Of a DNA stretch of 13,034 nucleotides, positions 1 to 7,600 are shown one piece after another. The stretch comes from an uncultured Lachnospiraceae bacterium (lineage in GTDB: Bacteria > Bacillota > Clostridia > Lachnospirales > Lachnospiraceae): positions 1 through 13,034 of the forward strand of contig CAMWSA010000055.1 of NCBI GenBank assembly GCA_947176785.1. The letters are read 5' to 3'. Both the position numbers and the translations under genes were made by a program. The notes under the pieces are model-generated. The model searched no databases. It saw only the letters and a program-made list of their open reading frames with translations, and was not told the DNA's origin. The first letter of the stretch is position 1; the number at the start of each line of letters is the position of its first letter.

Positions 1-46
1 CCCCCCCCCCCCCGCCCTCCCCCCCGCCCCCCCCCGCCCCCCACGG
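1..46. other. Poly-C / poly-G low-complexity window end
   Basis: C-runs of 13, 3, 7, 9 and 6 are broken only by single G, T, G, G and A bases. On the minus strand this is a G-rich end that continues the methyltransferase frame as Gly/Arg. Such a tract could form a G-quadruplex. It also looks just like the poly-G read tails produced by two-colour sequencing, extended into a contig end. I favour artefact. Confidence 0.7.
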
Positions 47-1253
47 CCCTAGCTTCCGCGCGGGCACGTCCTTCCTGCCTGGCACTCTCTTCCCGCCGGA
101 CACTTTCTTCCTGCCTGGCACTCTCTTCCCGCCGGACACTTTCTCCCCGCCGGGCCTCCTGTCTTTTCAGCATACGCGGCCCTCCCGCGCCTGCTCCCTG
201 CGTCCTCTTTACCGCCCGAATCAAAAGATTCTTAGGTGTATGCTCCATATCTATAAACTCCAGAATCTGGGTATCATACCCCTGCTGCTCCAGCAGACCT
301 GCCCGGACAGCATCCGTGATCAGGGCGGACATACGCTCTTTGATGATCCCATACCGCAGCAATGGCTCCAATTCTTCACAATGGATCTGCCTGTTGACCT
401 CATGCTGACAGCAGGGCACCGCCAGGATCACCCTGGCCCCCCAGCCCACCGCCTTTTCCAGTGCATAGTCCGTTGCCGTGTCACAGGCATGAAGAGATAC
501 CACCATGTCCACTTTTTGCTCCCCCTCATAGGTGCTGATATCCCCCACTTGAAAATGCAGATGCCCGTACCCGCACTGTGCAGCCAGTTCATTGCAATGC
601 CGGATTACATCCGCCTTCAGATCCAGGCCAGTGACCCGAATGTCTCTCCCCTGTAACTCATGAAGATAATAGTACATGGCGAAAGTCAGATACGACTTGC
701 CACAGCCAAAATCAATAATATGGATCGTGCCCTCCCTGGGCAGCTGATCCAGAATATCCTCAATAAACTCCAGATAACGGTTAATCTGGCGAAATTTGTC
801 ATATTTATTCTTGGTAACCCTTCCATCCGGAGTCTGAACTCCCAGCCCCACCAGGAAATCCACCGGGCAGCCCTCCCTCAGTATATATCGCTTTTCCCTG
901 TTATGGGAAAGCTCCCTGGGCGCATTGCAGACCGCCTTTCTGGTCTTGATTGTCATTTTTCCCTTCTTGCTGACCAACACAGTAACACTTTGGTCCCGGG
1001 CCGTAATTTCACACTGGCGAAATTGCTCCCGAAGCAGTTTTTCTATTAATTCACATGCCCTCCGGGCATCATGGTTTTCATGAAATACCTGGTTTCCCAC
1101 ATAGCGGGTACTCTGGAACATCAGCTTCCCCTGTAGCAGCAGCGGGCGCATCTTCAGCTTGTCGCCGCAGGATCTGTCCCGGCTGTTGCTCAAAATCACC
1201 TGCACCAGTCCCTCATTCACTATTCCTCTCAGCAATGTGCTAAGCTCGTCCAT
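1..1253 (-). CDS. SAM-dependent methyltransferase, Methyltransf_32-like, 3' end runs off the window
   Basis: Open frame of 417 codons with no stop before the window edge. The start ATG at 1253 is preceded by GGAGA seven bases upstream. The class I SAM-binding motif I is clear at residues 179-186 (IIDFGCGK), followed by an acidic strand end in TGLDLK. Two further blocks, HACDTATDYA (from H255) and AVPCCQHE (278-285), resemble the Methyltransf_32 (PF13679) group of class I methyltransferases; the substrate is unknown, although RNA is plausible. The N-terminal ~150 residues look like a separate basic domain. The recognisable fold ends near residue 350 (LIRAVKR). Beyond it lies a tail of charged hexapeptide repeats, then Gly/Arg encoded by G-runs, which is probably sequence artefact at the very end. 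The gene follows the 139-residue gene after a 265-bp gap full of hairpins. The methyltransferase class is secure; the exact family is moderately sure. Confidence 0.85.
   Translation of the reverse strand, partial: MDELSTLLRGIVNEGLVQVILSNSRDRSCGDKLKMRPLLLQGKLMFQSTRYVGNQVFHENHDARRACELIEKLLREQFRQCEITARDQSVTVLVSKKGKMTIKTRKAVCNAPRELSHNREKRYILREGCPVDFLVGLGVQTPDGRVTKNKYDKFRQINRYLEFIEDILDQLPREGTIHIIDFGCGKSYLTFAMYYYLHELQGRDIRVTGLDLKADVIRHCNELAAQCGYGHLHFQVGDISTYEGEQKVDMVVSLHACDTATDYALEKAVGWGARVILAVPCCQHEVNRQIHCEELEPLLRYGIIKERMSALITDAVRAGLLEQQGYDTQILEFIDMEHTPKNLLIRAVKRTQGAGAGGPRMLKRQEARRGESVRREESARQEESVRREESARQEGRARAEARAVGGGGGRGGGRGGG
53..160. repeat. 18-bp tandem repeat in the methyltransferase tail
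   Basis: Six 18-bp units run head to tail at 53, 71, 89, 107, 125 and 143. The consensus on the plus strand is close to CTTCCYGCCKGRCACTYT. Units 71-106 and 107-142 form an exact 36-bp duplication; the outer units are diverged. Because 18 is a multiple of three, the minus-strand frame stays open and encodes alternating charged hexapeptides such as REESAR and QEESVR, rich in Glu and Arg. Confidence 0.9.
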
Positions 1254-1266
1254 ACTCAATTCTCCG

Positions 1267-1404
1267 ATTAGAGTTCCGCATCTGCACTGTCCGGCAGATG
1301 CCGTTTAAAGTTCCGCATCCGTCCCTTTCAGGCAGATGCTGCTGTGGCTGATCCTGTTCAGAGTTCCACAAAGCCACGAAAGCATATGGCTTTCGTGGCT
1401 TTGT
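1267..1404 (-). repeat. Tandem family 1 hairpin-GGAAC units upstream of the methyltransferase
   Basis: Read on the minus strand, three hairpins each end in GGAAC. The first is a perfect 16-bp stem (arms 1368-1383 and 1389-1404) followed by GGAACTCTGAAC. The second is a GCATC/GATGC stem (1315-1319 with 1335-1339) followed by GGAACTTTAAAC. The third is a perfect 8-bp GCATCTGC/GCAGATGC stem (1278-1285 with 1294-1301) followed by GGAACTCTAATC. The last GGAAC ends 19 nt before the methyltransferase ATG, just ahead of its ribosome binding site. The same layout precedes atpD, atpE, atpF and upp. Confidence 0.75.
1368..1404. other. Strong 16-bp perfect hairpin
   Basis: Arms ACAAAGCCACGAAAGC and its exact complement flank a 5-nt loop (ATATG). 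This is among the strongest stems in the window. Neither strand has a U-run after it, so it is not a classical intrinsic terminator. It could still slow polymerase, protect an RNA 3' end, or form part of the leader of the methyltransferase message. Confidence 0.7.
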
Positions 1405-1410
1405 CTGTTG

Positions 1411-1510
1411 TATACTCACGAGCGATTAGATTTTCCTTCCTGCACCTCATATACTGCCCGGTTTTGCAGCGTGGGGCGCAGGAATTAAAATCATAACTCC
1501 CGTTAGTATA
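1411..1510. repeat. Family 2 palindromic element, copy B
   Basis: This ~100-bp imperfect palindrome starts TATACTCACGAGCGATTAGA on the plus strand and ends CGTTAGTATA, with an inner CCTGC...GCAGG stem. It shares ends and much of its core (GTTTTGCAGC...GGGGCG) with the copy at 9813-9900, and its ends with the copy at 8686-8785. It begins 8 bases after the stop of the 139-residue gene and abuts the family 1 cluster. No coding capacity was seen. Confidence 0.75.
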
Positions 1511-1518
1511 AATTATCT

Positions 1519-1938
1519 TCAGCGGATGCTGAAAAATCCTCTTCTGCCGCCTCGGCGGCGTTTATACACTTCGTTTACCAGAAGTACAAAAATCAGCGAC
1601 GGCATCGTTTTCCCGTCATCGCCCAATCGCTCCTGCATTGAATCTTGCTGACTTTCCTCCCGTCGGATGATATCGGTTATATTCTCAGCCAGGCGCTCCA
1701 AAGTATAGCGGTCAGGATACTCATCGTAAATCACGCTGCCCTCATAATCCATCTTATCCAGAATCTCGGCGATTCTCGTCTGATGGCGTCGTACCTCTGC
1801 GGGATACATCTGCCGGAAATATTCCAGATCACGCAGCACGTCCGCATTCTGCTGACCATAAGGGGCCGCATTCCCATAGCCCGCCGCCGGATATGTCATA
1901 TAAAAAGGTAAAATCCTGCGTTCAAAATCCATGTCCAT
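1519..1938 (-). CDS. Hypothetical protein, 139 aa
   Basis: I do not recognise this protein. The ATG at 1938 has AAAAGG a few bases upstream. The first ~30 residues are aromatic and Gly/Pro/Ala-rich (FYMTYPAAGYGNAAPYG), with no signal peptide. The middle (roughly 33-105) is charged and predicted mostly helical (RDLEYFRQMYPAEVRRHQ; LERLAENITDIIRREE). Near the C-terminus a short hydrophobic stretch (MPSLIFVLLVNEVYKRR) runs into a very basic end (RRRGGRRGFFSIR). That stretch is too short and polar-flanked to be a sure membrane anchor; it could be an amphipathic or membrane-touching helix. The gene lies 104 bp after atpC on the same strand with no obvious terminator between, so it may be read through from the atp operon. 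The length, clean start and normal codon use support a real gene; function is unknown. Confidence 0.8.
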   Translation of the reverse strand: MDMDFERRILPFYMTYPAAGYGNAAPYGQQNADVLRDLEYFRQMYPAEVRRHQTRIAEILDKMDYEGSVIYDEYPDRYTLERLAENITDIIRREESQQDSMQERLGDDGKTMPSLIFVLLVNEVYKRRRGGRRGFFSIR

Positions 1939-2042
1939 AATACCTTTTCTTTTTTTATAACATATGCATCCGGCATACCCGGCGTTACTGGCCTGCTCCC
2001 ACAGTTGAATGCCCTGCGGCTGTTCCCGTCAAGGGCTATGGT

Positions 2043-2447
2043 TTACCTTATCACCTGAATACGGGCCATTGCCCGCAGCAGAGCAGTCTCCGCCCTGGCC
2101 ATATCCGTGTCGCTGGCATGTTCATGGATGCGCTCCTGGGCACGCTCCCTCGCGGCTTCCGCCCTGGCGGCGTCAATCTCACTGGGCCACTCGATAATCT
2201 CTGCCAAAATCGTAACCTTGTCAGGCAGAATTTCTACAAAGCCCGCATGTAATGCCGCTTCCTTTTCACCCTCCGGCTCCGTGATGGTAAGTACTCCCGG
2301 CTTAACGATCACTGTCATGGGCAGATGGCCGGGCAGCACGCCGATTTCTCCCTCGGAGGTGTTAAATTCCACCATTTCCGCTTCGCCCTCGTAAAATACC
2401 CTGCCCGGCGTAATGATCTTCAAAGTCAAGCAATTATTTTCTGCCAT
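2043..2447 (-). CDS. atpC: ATP synthase epsilon subunit
   Basis: A 134-residue protein of normal epsilon length. The N-terminal beta-sandwich (about 5-85) carries the family signatures EGEIGVLPGHLP and the LHAGFVEI strand. The C-terminal part (about 90-134) is an Ala/Arg/Glu-rich helical hairpin, the piece that in other species extends to inhibit ATP hydrolysis. Epsilon sits in the F1 central stalk and joins gamma to the c-ring. It is the last atp gene, starting 17 bp after the atpD stop with AAAGGCGGG as ribosome binding site. The identification is secure. Confidence 0.97.
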   Translation of the reverse strand: MAENNCLTLKIITPGRVFYEGEAEMVEFNTSEGEIGVLPGHLPMTVIVKPGVLTITEPEGEKEAALHAGFVEILPDKVTILAEIIEWPSEIDAARAEAARERAQERIHEHASDTDMARAETALLRAMARIQVIR

Positions 2448-2464
2448 GGAAAACCCGCCTTTCC

Positions 2465-3856
2465 TTATTTCACTTTGGTGAGTACATCGTCGATGCCGCC
2501 GGCGTTCAGGAAATAACTCTCCGGAATGTCATCGTGCTTGCCCTCCAAAATCTCCTTAAAGCCACGGATGGTCTCGTTGATGGGCACGTACTTGCCTTCC
2601 AGACCGGTAAACTGGCCTGCCACGAAGAATGGCTGGGATAAGAATCTCTGCACCTTACGGGCGCGGGAAACCACCAGCTTATCATCCTCGGACAACTCAT
2701 CCATACCCAGAATGGCGATGATATCCTGTAGTTCTTTGTATCTCTGCAGGATTTCCTGCACGCCACGGGCCACCTTGTAATGCTCCTCGCCCACGATACG
2801 GGGGTCCAGGATACGGGAGGTGGACTCCAGCGGGTCAACAGCCGGATAAATACCCAACTCCACGATGGAACGGGACAACACAGTGGTGGCGTCCAGATGG
2901 GCAAAAGTTGTGGCGGGGGCCGGGTCGGTCAGATCGTCCGCAGGCACATACACCGCCTGGACAGAAGTGATGGAACCGTTTTTCGTGGAGGTAATACGCT
3001 CCTGCAAGGCACCCATCTCCGTCTGCAGCGTAGGCTGATAACCCACCGCAGAGGGCATACGTCCCAGCAGCGCGGATACCTCGCTGCCCGCCTGCGTAAA
3101 ACGGAAAATATTGTCGATGAACAGCAGCACGTCCTTGCCGCCCTTGTCACGAAAATACTCCGCCATAGTCAAACCGGTAAGGCCCACACGCATTCTCGCT
3201 CCAGGGGGCTCATTCATCTGTCCAAATACCATAGTGGTCTTGTCGATAACTCCTGACTCACTCATCTCATGATACAGATCATTCCCTTCACGGGTACGCT
3301 CCCCTACGCCGGTGAATACGGAATAACCGCCGTGTTCGGTAGCGATATTTCGGATCAGTTCCTGGATCAGCACGGTCTTGCCCACACCTGCGCCGCCGAA
3401 CAGACCGATCTTACCGCCCTTCTGATAAGGGCACAGCAGGTCAACCACCTTGATACCGGTCTCCAGCAGCTCAGTCTCCGTAGACTGCTCTTCAAAATCC
3501 GGTGCCGGTCTGTGGATGGGCTCATAGGTCACACCTTCCGGTACCGGCTTATTGTCAATGGGTTTACCCAACACATTGAAAATACGGCCCAGGGTATTTT
3601 CGCCTACAGGCACGGAGATAGGCGCGCCTGTGGCGATGGCATCCATGCCCCTCACCAGGCCGTCCGTCGTACCCATGGCGATACACCGCACGGTATCGTC
3701 ACCCAAATGCTGGGAAACTTCCACTGTCAGCTCGCCGCCGTCTTTGCCGGGAATCACGATAGCCTCATTGATCTCCGGCAGGCTGCCCTCGCCAAAGCGG
3801 ATATCCAGCACCGCACCGATGATCTGGGTAATCCTTCCTTTATTTTTTCCTGTCAT
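2465..3856 (-). CDS. atpD: ATP synthase beta subunit, catalytic
   Basis: Catalytic subunit of F1, 463 residues from the chosen start. Walker A is GGAGVGKT (154-161), the catalytic Glu is E186 in GERTREGND, Walker B ends at D248 (DVLLFIDNIFRF), and the DELSEDD lever is at 386-392. The frame stays open upstream to an ATG at 3913, but that region is the intergenic hairpin element. AGAAAGG sits 10 nt before the ATG at 3856, and MTGKNKGRITQIIG matches the usual N-terminus, so 3856 is preferred. An ATG at 3865 is too close to the same ribosome binding site. The gene follows atpG after 135 bp, an unusually long gap for this operon, which is filled by a family 1 element. Confidence 0.97.
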   Translation of the reverse strand: MTGKNKGRITQIIGAVLDIRFGEGSLPEINEAIVIPGKDGGELTVEVSQHLGDDTVRCIAMGTTDGLVRGMDAIATGAPISVPVGENTLGRIFNVLGKPIDNKPVPEGVTYEPIHRPAPDFEEQSTETELLETGIKVVDLLCPYQKGGKIGLFGGAGVGKTVLIQELIRNIATEHGGYSVFTGVGERTREGNDLYHEMSESGVIDKTTMVFGQMNEPPGARMRVGLTGLTMAEYFRDKGGKDVLLFIDNIFRFTQAGSEVSALLGRMPSAVGYQPTLQTEMGALQERITSTKNGSITSVQAVYVPADDLTDPAPATTFAHLDATTVLSRSIVELGIYPAVDPLESTSRILDPRIVGEEHYKVARGVQEILQRYKELQDIIAILGMDELSEDDKLVVSRARKVQRFLSQPFFVAGQFTGLEGKYVPINETIRGFKEILEGKHDDIPESYFLNAGGIDDVLTKVK

Positions 3857-3878
3857 AACATCCATACCTTTCTGATTA

Positions 3879-3973
3879 GAATTCCGCATCCGCCCCAATA
3901 CCGTCCCCGGCACAGGAGACCCTGCCGCCAGGTTTTTCGCGCGCTTTCGTGCATGTATTGTATGGGCAGATGC
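3879..3973 (-). repeat. Family 1 hairpin element between atpG and atpD
   Basis: A long hairpin lies on the minus strand. Its base pairs GCATC (3886-3890) with GATGC (3969-3973), then GCCC (3892-3895) with GGGC (3964-3967), then CAATAC (3896-3901) with GTATTG (3955-3960). On the message it is followed directly by GGAATTCTAATC and then the atpD ribosome binding site, ending 24 nt before the atpD start. This is a close variant of the GGAACTC seen upstream of upp, atpE and the methyltransferase. Confidence 0.75.
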
Positions 3974-3991
3974 TTTTTCTGCGGGGCTGAA

Positions 3992-4849
3992 CTATGAAAT
4001 CGCCTCTGCCCCGGCTATAATCTCTGTTAATTCCTGTGTGATTGAGCCCTGACGAGCCCTGTTGTATTTCAGCGTCAAATCACTTATCATTTCTTCCGCA
4101 TTGTTGGTCGCATTGTCCATTGCCTGCATACGCGCGCCGTTTTCACTGGCCACAGCCTCCATAAGTCCGCCGTAGATCAGGCTGGCCACATACTTGGGGA
4201 TAATCATTTCCAAAGCCTCTTCGTCGTCCGCCTCAAAATTCATGGGAACCTCCGGCTCTTCCCCTTCGCTCTCCGCCGCTTGTTCCACCGGCAGAAGCTT
4301 TAACAGGGTGGGCACATGGCTCACGGTGTTTTTGAAGGCCGTATAAGCCAGATAGATCTCTCCGACCTCGCCCTCCGCATATGCCTTCAGCAATTCGCCG
4401 CACAACAGCATCGCATCCGGATAGGCGGGTTCCTCCACAACATCGGACAGATCCATCCGCACCTCATAGCCCTCTCTCACAAAGGCATCCTTGCCCTTGC
4501 GGCCCACGGCATAGATCAGTACGTCTTCTCTGTCCCACCCCTCATGGCGGGTCACCAGCTTCACAATGTTGGAGTTGTAGCCTCCTGCCAACCCTCTGTT
4601 GGAGGAGATGACAACCACGGCCTTTTTGCCGCTGCCCGCAGACTGTAAATATCTGTGCTGCAGGCTGCCCACCCTTGCCAGAATCCGGTTTACTGTCTGG
4701 TACATGCAGTTAAAATATGCCTTGGAATTCTCCGCGCTGGCTCTGGCCCGCTGCAGCTTTACGGTAGAAACAAGTTTCATGGCCTTGGTGATCTGCTGGG
4801 TGCTCTGTACGCTCCCTTTGCGACGCTTGATATCACGCATTGATGCCAT
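3992..4849 (-). CDS. atpG: ATP synthase gamma subunit
   Basis: Central-stalk rotor subunit, 285 residues, normal length. The N-terminal helix carries the family signature MRDIKRRKGSVQSTQQITKA. The C-terminal helix carries RMQAMDNATNNAEEMI and the ITQELTEIIAGAEAI end; together these form the coiled coil that turns inside the alpha3beta3 barrel. The middle part is the usual Rossmann-like domain (KKAVVVISSNRGLAGGYN). An acidic insert (about 200-215, ESEGEEPEVPMNFEADDEE) is longer than in many relatives. The start at 4849 has AGAGG seven bases upstream. It lies 65 bp after atpA. Confidence 0.97.
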   Translation of the reverse strand: MASMRDIKRRKGSVQSTQQITKAMKLVSTVKLQRARASAENSKAYFNCMYQTVNRILARVGSLQHRYLQSAGSGKKAVVVISSNRGLAGGYNSNIVKLVTRHEGWDREDVLIYAVGRKGKDAFVREGYEVRMDLSDVVEEPAYPDAMLLCGELLKAYAEGEVGEIYLAYTAFKNTVSHVPTLLKLLPVEQAAESEGEEPEVPMNFEADDEEALEMIIPKYVASLIYGGLMEAVASENGARMQAMDNATNNAEEMISDLTLKYNRARQGSITQELTEIIAGAEAIS

Positions 4850-4873
4850 ATATATACCTCTTTCCTCTCTGCA

Positions 4874-4895
4874 TATTGCAGGATTTCCTGCAATA
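4874..4895. other. Hairpin between atpA and atpG
   Basis: Perfect 9-bp stem TATTGCAGG / CCTGCAATA (4874-4882 and 4887-4895) with a 4-nt loop. It lies in the 65-bp atpA-atpG gap, upstream of the atpG ribosome binding site (GAGG). It lacks the GGAAC tail of family 1 and has no U-run. A role as a translational or processing element is inference. Confidence 0.65.
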
Positions 4896-4914
4896 CCGCA
4901 TCAGCCCTTACACT

Positions 4915-6420
4915 CTAATGGAACTGCGCCTTGAACTCTTTAATCGCCTTTACCAGCAGTTCTTCCGTCTTCTCGGAGATCACCTTCTCCTCTGCGATTG
5001 CCCGGGGAACCTCTGCATATTTTGTATTCAGGAAATCAAATAATTCCTTCTCAAAACGAGTGATATCCTCCACCGGCACATCCAGCAGATGCTTGTTGGT
5101 AGCCGCATAGATAATAATAACCTGATACTGCACGGCCATGGGCTGGTACTGGGGCTGCTTCAACACTTCCTTGATACGCTCGCCCTGGGCCAGCTTCTCC
5201 TTGGTGTCGGCGTCCAGTTCCGAGCCAAACTGGGAGAAAGCCGCCAGTTCACGGTACTGGGCCAACTCCACACGGATGGGAGCCGCAATCTTCTTCATTG
5301 CCTTGATCTGAGCCGCGCCGCCCACACGGGATACAGACAGGCCCGCATTGACAGCAGGGCGGAAACCTGCGTTAAACATCTCCGTCTCCAGATAGATCTG
5401 GCCGTCGGTGATGGAAATTACATTGGTAGGGATGTAAGCGGACACGTCCCCGGCCTGGGTCTCAATAATCGGCAGTGCCGTCAGAGAACCGCCGCCGTAC
5501 TCCTCGCTCATGCGTGCCGCACGCTCAAGCAGCCTGGAGTGCAGGTAGAATACGTCACCGGGATACGCCTCACGTCCGGGGGGACGACGAAGCAGCAGGG
5601 AGAGTGTACGGTATGCGGTGGCATGCTTGCTCAAGTCGTCATACACTACCAGCACATCCTCGCCTTTTTCCATCCACTCCTCACCGATCGCACAGCCGGC
5701 ATAGGGAGCGATATACTGCAGCGGTGCCAGGTCGCTGGCGGTGGATACCACCACCGTGGTATACTGCATGGCACCGTAGTTCTCCAGAGTCTTTACAATA
5801 TTGGCTACGGTGGAAGCCTTCTGGCCGATGGCCACATACACGCACTTTACACCCTGCCCCTTCTGATTGATGATCGTATCCAGGGCGATGGCCGTCTTAC
5901 CTGTCTGACGGTCCCCGATGATCAACTCACGCTGTCCTCTTCCGATGGGCACCATGGCATCAATGGCCTTGATACCTGTCTGCAGGGGGGTATCCACGGA
6001 CTTTCTGGTGATAACGCCGCTGGCCACCCTCTCTATCTTACGGAAACTCTCATTCTGTACCGGGCCCTTGCCGTCAATGGGCTGTCCCAGCGCGTTCACA
6101 ACACGTCCCAGCATGGCATCTCCCACCGGGACTTCCACTACCCTGCCGGTAGTCTTAACCGTATCGCCTTCATTAATGTTTCTATGATTACCGAGAAGTA
6201 CCGCACCTACATTGTCTTCTTCCAGGTTCATCACCATGCCGTACACTTCGCCGGGGAATTCCAGCAGTTCACCCTGCATGGCATTCTCCAGACCATGAAC
6301 ACGGGCAATACCATCTGCCACCTGAATGACCGTGCCGACATCAGATACATTAAGCTCAGACGCATACCGCTTAATCTGTTCCTTAATTACGGAACTAATT
6401 TCTTCTGGTCTCAAATTCAT
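4915..6420 (-). CDS. atpA: ATP synthase alpha subunit
   Basis: Non-catalytic nucleotide-binding subunit of F1, 501 residues. The Walker A is GDRQTGKT (169-176) and the arginine finger is R365 in SVSRVGGAAQ, which completes the catalytic site on beta. The N-terminal beta-barrel carries VIQVADGIARVHGLENAM, and the C-terminal helical domain ends near EKTEELLVKAIKEFKAQF. The start at 6420 has AAAGGTG upstream at a rather long spacing (about 12 nt), so initiation may lean on coupling to atpH, which ends 31 bp before. No missing key residues. Confidence 0.98.
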   Translation of the reverse strand: MNLRPEEISSVIKEQIKRYASELNVSDVGTVIQVADGIARVHGLENAMQGELLEFPGEVYGMVMNLEEDNVGAVLLGNHRNINEGDTVKTTGRVVEVPVGDAMLGRVVNALGQPIDGKGPVQNESFRKIERVASGVITRKSVDTPLQTGIKAIDAMVPIGRGQRELIIGDRQTGKTAIALDTIINQKGQGVKCVYVAIGQKASTVANIVKTLENYGAMQYTTVVVSTASDLAPLQYIAPYAGCAIGEEWMEKGEDVLVVYDDLSKHATAYRTLSLLLRRPPGREAYPGDVFYLHSRLLERAARMSEEYGGGSLTALPIIETQAGDVSAYIPTNVISITDGQIYLETEMFNAGFRPAVNAGLSVSRVGGAAQIKAMKKIAAPIRVELAQYRELAAFSQFGSELDADTKEKLAQGERIKEVLKQPQYQPMAVQYQVIIIYAATNKHLLDVPVEDITRFEKELFDFLNTKYAEVPRAIAEEKVISEKTEELLVKAIKEFKAQFH

Positions 6421-6444
6421 AGGTTGGTTCGCACCTTTCTTCCG

Positions 6445-6461
6445 GTTGGGTTTAGCCCAAC
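6445..6461. other. Small hairpin over the atpH stop codon
   Basis: GTTGGG (6445-6450) pairs with CCCAAC (6456-6461) around a 5-nt loop. The atpH stop (6452-6454) lies inside the loop, so a ribosome finishing atpH would melt the hairpin just before the atpA ribosome binding site. A coupling role is inference. Confidence 0.5.
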
Positions 6462-7000
6462 TGGATTTGTAATAATTCCCGCTTCATATCCGCCAGCTTC
6501 GTACGGATACTGCTGTCTACCACTCTGTCCTTGATGCGGATTACCATCCCGCCGATCAGCGAGGGGTCCACCGCATAGTGCATCTCCATGGTCAGATAGG
6601 GAGTGGTATCAAGAAGTCTGGCCTGTATGTCCGCCTTGCGGGATTCAGACAGTTCCACAGGCGTAGTCACATAGGCCGTGCCGATCTTCTTCTCCTCCTT
6701 TACCTTCTCTGTAAAGTACCGGAAAATAGCCTGCAGCTGGCCGTATCTCTCCTTGACCAGGATCAATTCCAGGAAGCCTGTCATCTCCCTGCTGATCCTT
6801 CCCGCAAATGCCCCCTTCATGATCTCCACTTTTTCCTGCTTGGAAATCTTGGGGTGCTTCATCAGTCTGTCCCATTCCGGATTCTGTTTCAGCACTGTCT
6901 GGACGAGCTTTACCTCCTCCAGAAACGCATCCACCTGATTTGCCTCCATGGCGGTCTGGAACAAGGCTTCTCCATATGTCTGTTCCACTAACTTAGCCAT
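6452..7000 (-). CDS. atpH: ATP synthase delta subunit (OSCP-like)
   Basis: Peripheral-stalk subunit joining b to the top of F1; 182 residues, normal length. The N-terminal six-helix domain (YGEALFQTAMEANQVDAFLEEV) is followed by the conserved C-terminal part with the signature DPSLIGGMVIRIKDRVVDSSI (about 145-165) typical of OSCP/delta. The ATG at 7000 lies inside the end of atpF (13-bp overlap) with AGGTGA six bases upstream, so translation is probably coupled to atpF. The identification is secure. Confidence 0.96.
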   Translation of the reverse strand: MAKLVEQTYGEALFQTAMEANQVDAFLEEVKLVQTVLKQNPEWDRLMKHPKISKQEKVEIMKGAFAGRISREMTGFLELILVKERYGQLQAIFRYFTEKVKEEKKIGTAYVTTPVELSESRKADIQARLLDTTPYLTMEMHYAVDPSLIGGMVIRIKDRVVDSSIRTKLADMKRELLQIQLG

Positions 7001-7530
7001 GTATGATCACCTATTTCTTTCAGAGTCTCATTCACCAGGCTGTCCTGGATTTCCGCGTTCATGGAAGCTGCCACAGCCTTGCCGGCCATCATCGAAGCGA
7101 TGCCAATCATCTCCCGCTTCACCTCGTCGGCCATCTTCTGCTTCTCCAGCCGGGCCTCCGTGCGGGCGCGCTCCATAATTCCGGACGCCTCTTCCCTGGC
7201 CTTGGCTATGATCTCATTCTCATTCTCCAGCGCACGCCTGCGGGCATCGCTGAGAATCTCTTCCGCTTCCTTGTCGATATCCCTTATCTTCGCCTCATAC
7301 TCTTCCTTCAGTCTGGCGGCCTGCTCCATATTGCCCTGCGCATCGTCCAGTTCGCTCTTGATCTTGTCCTTACGATCCTGCAACATCTTCCTGGCCGGAT
7401 TGAACAGAAAGTAACTCAGCAGCAGGAACAGCACAAAGATCGCAATGATCATCAGCATGGAGTCAGCCAGCAGCTGGTAGTCCAGATCAAAGAGTCTCTC
7501 CATGGGCTCCTGGGCCGTTAAAAGTATCAT
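6988..7530 (-). CDS. atpF: ATP synthase b subunit
   Basis: Peripheral-stalk subunit of 180 residues. One membrane helix lies near residues 25-43 (MLMIIAIFVLFLLLSYFLF), followed by FNPARKML and a long charged coiled coil (about 50-160, Glu/Lys/Arg/Ala-rich) that dimerises and reaches delta. The start at 7530 has a textbook AGGAGG six bases upstream. A single b gene, with no b' partner, indicates a homodimeric stalk. The 3' end overlaps atpH. Its leader holds a perfect hairpin followed by GGAACGAG, a fifth variant of the family 1 layout. Confidence 0.96.
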   Translation of the reverse strand: MILLTAQEPMERLFDLDYQLLADSMLMIIAIFVLFLLLSYFLFNPARKMLQDRKDKIKSELDDAQGNMEQAARLKEEYEAKIRDIDKEAEEILSDARRRALENENEIIAKAREEASGIMERARTEARLEKQKMADEVKREMIGIASMMAGKAVAASMNAEIQDSLVNETLKEIGDHTWLS

Positions 7531-7550
7531 TCTCTGCCTCCTTTATATAC

Positions 7551-7580
7551 TCGTTCCATAAGTACGCCGCTTGCGGCGTA
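7551..7580 (-). other. Hairpin plus GGAAC before atpF
   Basis: TACGCCGC (7563-7570) and GCGGCGTA (7573-7580) form a perfect 8-bp inverted repeat with a minimal centre. On the message it is followed by CTTAT and then GGAACGAG, with GGAAC ending 22 nt before the atpF start and AGGAGG after it. The spacing matches the family 1 elements, although the sequence after GGAAC differs. Confidence 0.6.
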
Positions 7581-7600
7581 GATTCACTTGTCCCGGAGGC

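Noticed and set aside
1368..1404. The 16-bp hairpin as a classical intrinsic terminator
   Set aside because: No U-run follows on either strand, and it shares the GGAAC tail of the leader hairpins.
1267..1404. CRISPR-like array from the repeated GTTCCGCATC
   Set aside because: The repeats are short and diverged, spacing is irregular, and each repeat is part of a hairpin whose other arm lies in the would-be spacer; no cas genes.
3857..3913. Longer N-terminus for atpD starting at 3913
   Set aside because: The extra part is translated from the hairpin element, and the ribosome binding site and family N-terminus point to 3856.
2948..3997. Several plus-strand frames across atpD
   Set aside because: They are antisense shadows of a highly conserved catalytic gene, with no family resemblance.
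5089..6534. Long plus-strand open frame (481 codons) over atpA and the end of atpH
   Set aside because: It is antisense to atpA, whose motifs and length are certain; the translated product has no recognisable domain and the frame has no ribosome binding site. It is a shadow caused by codon bias.
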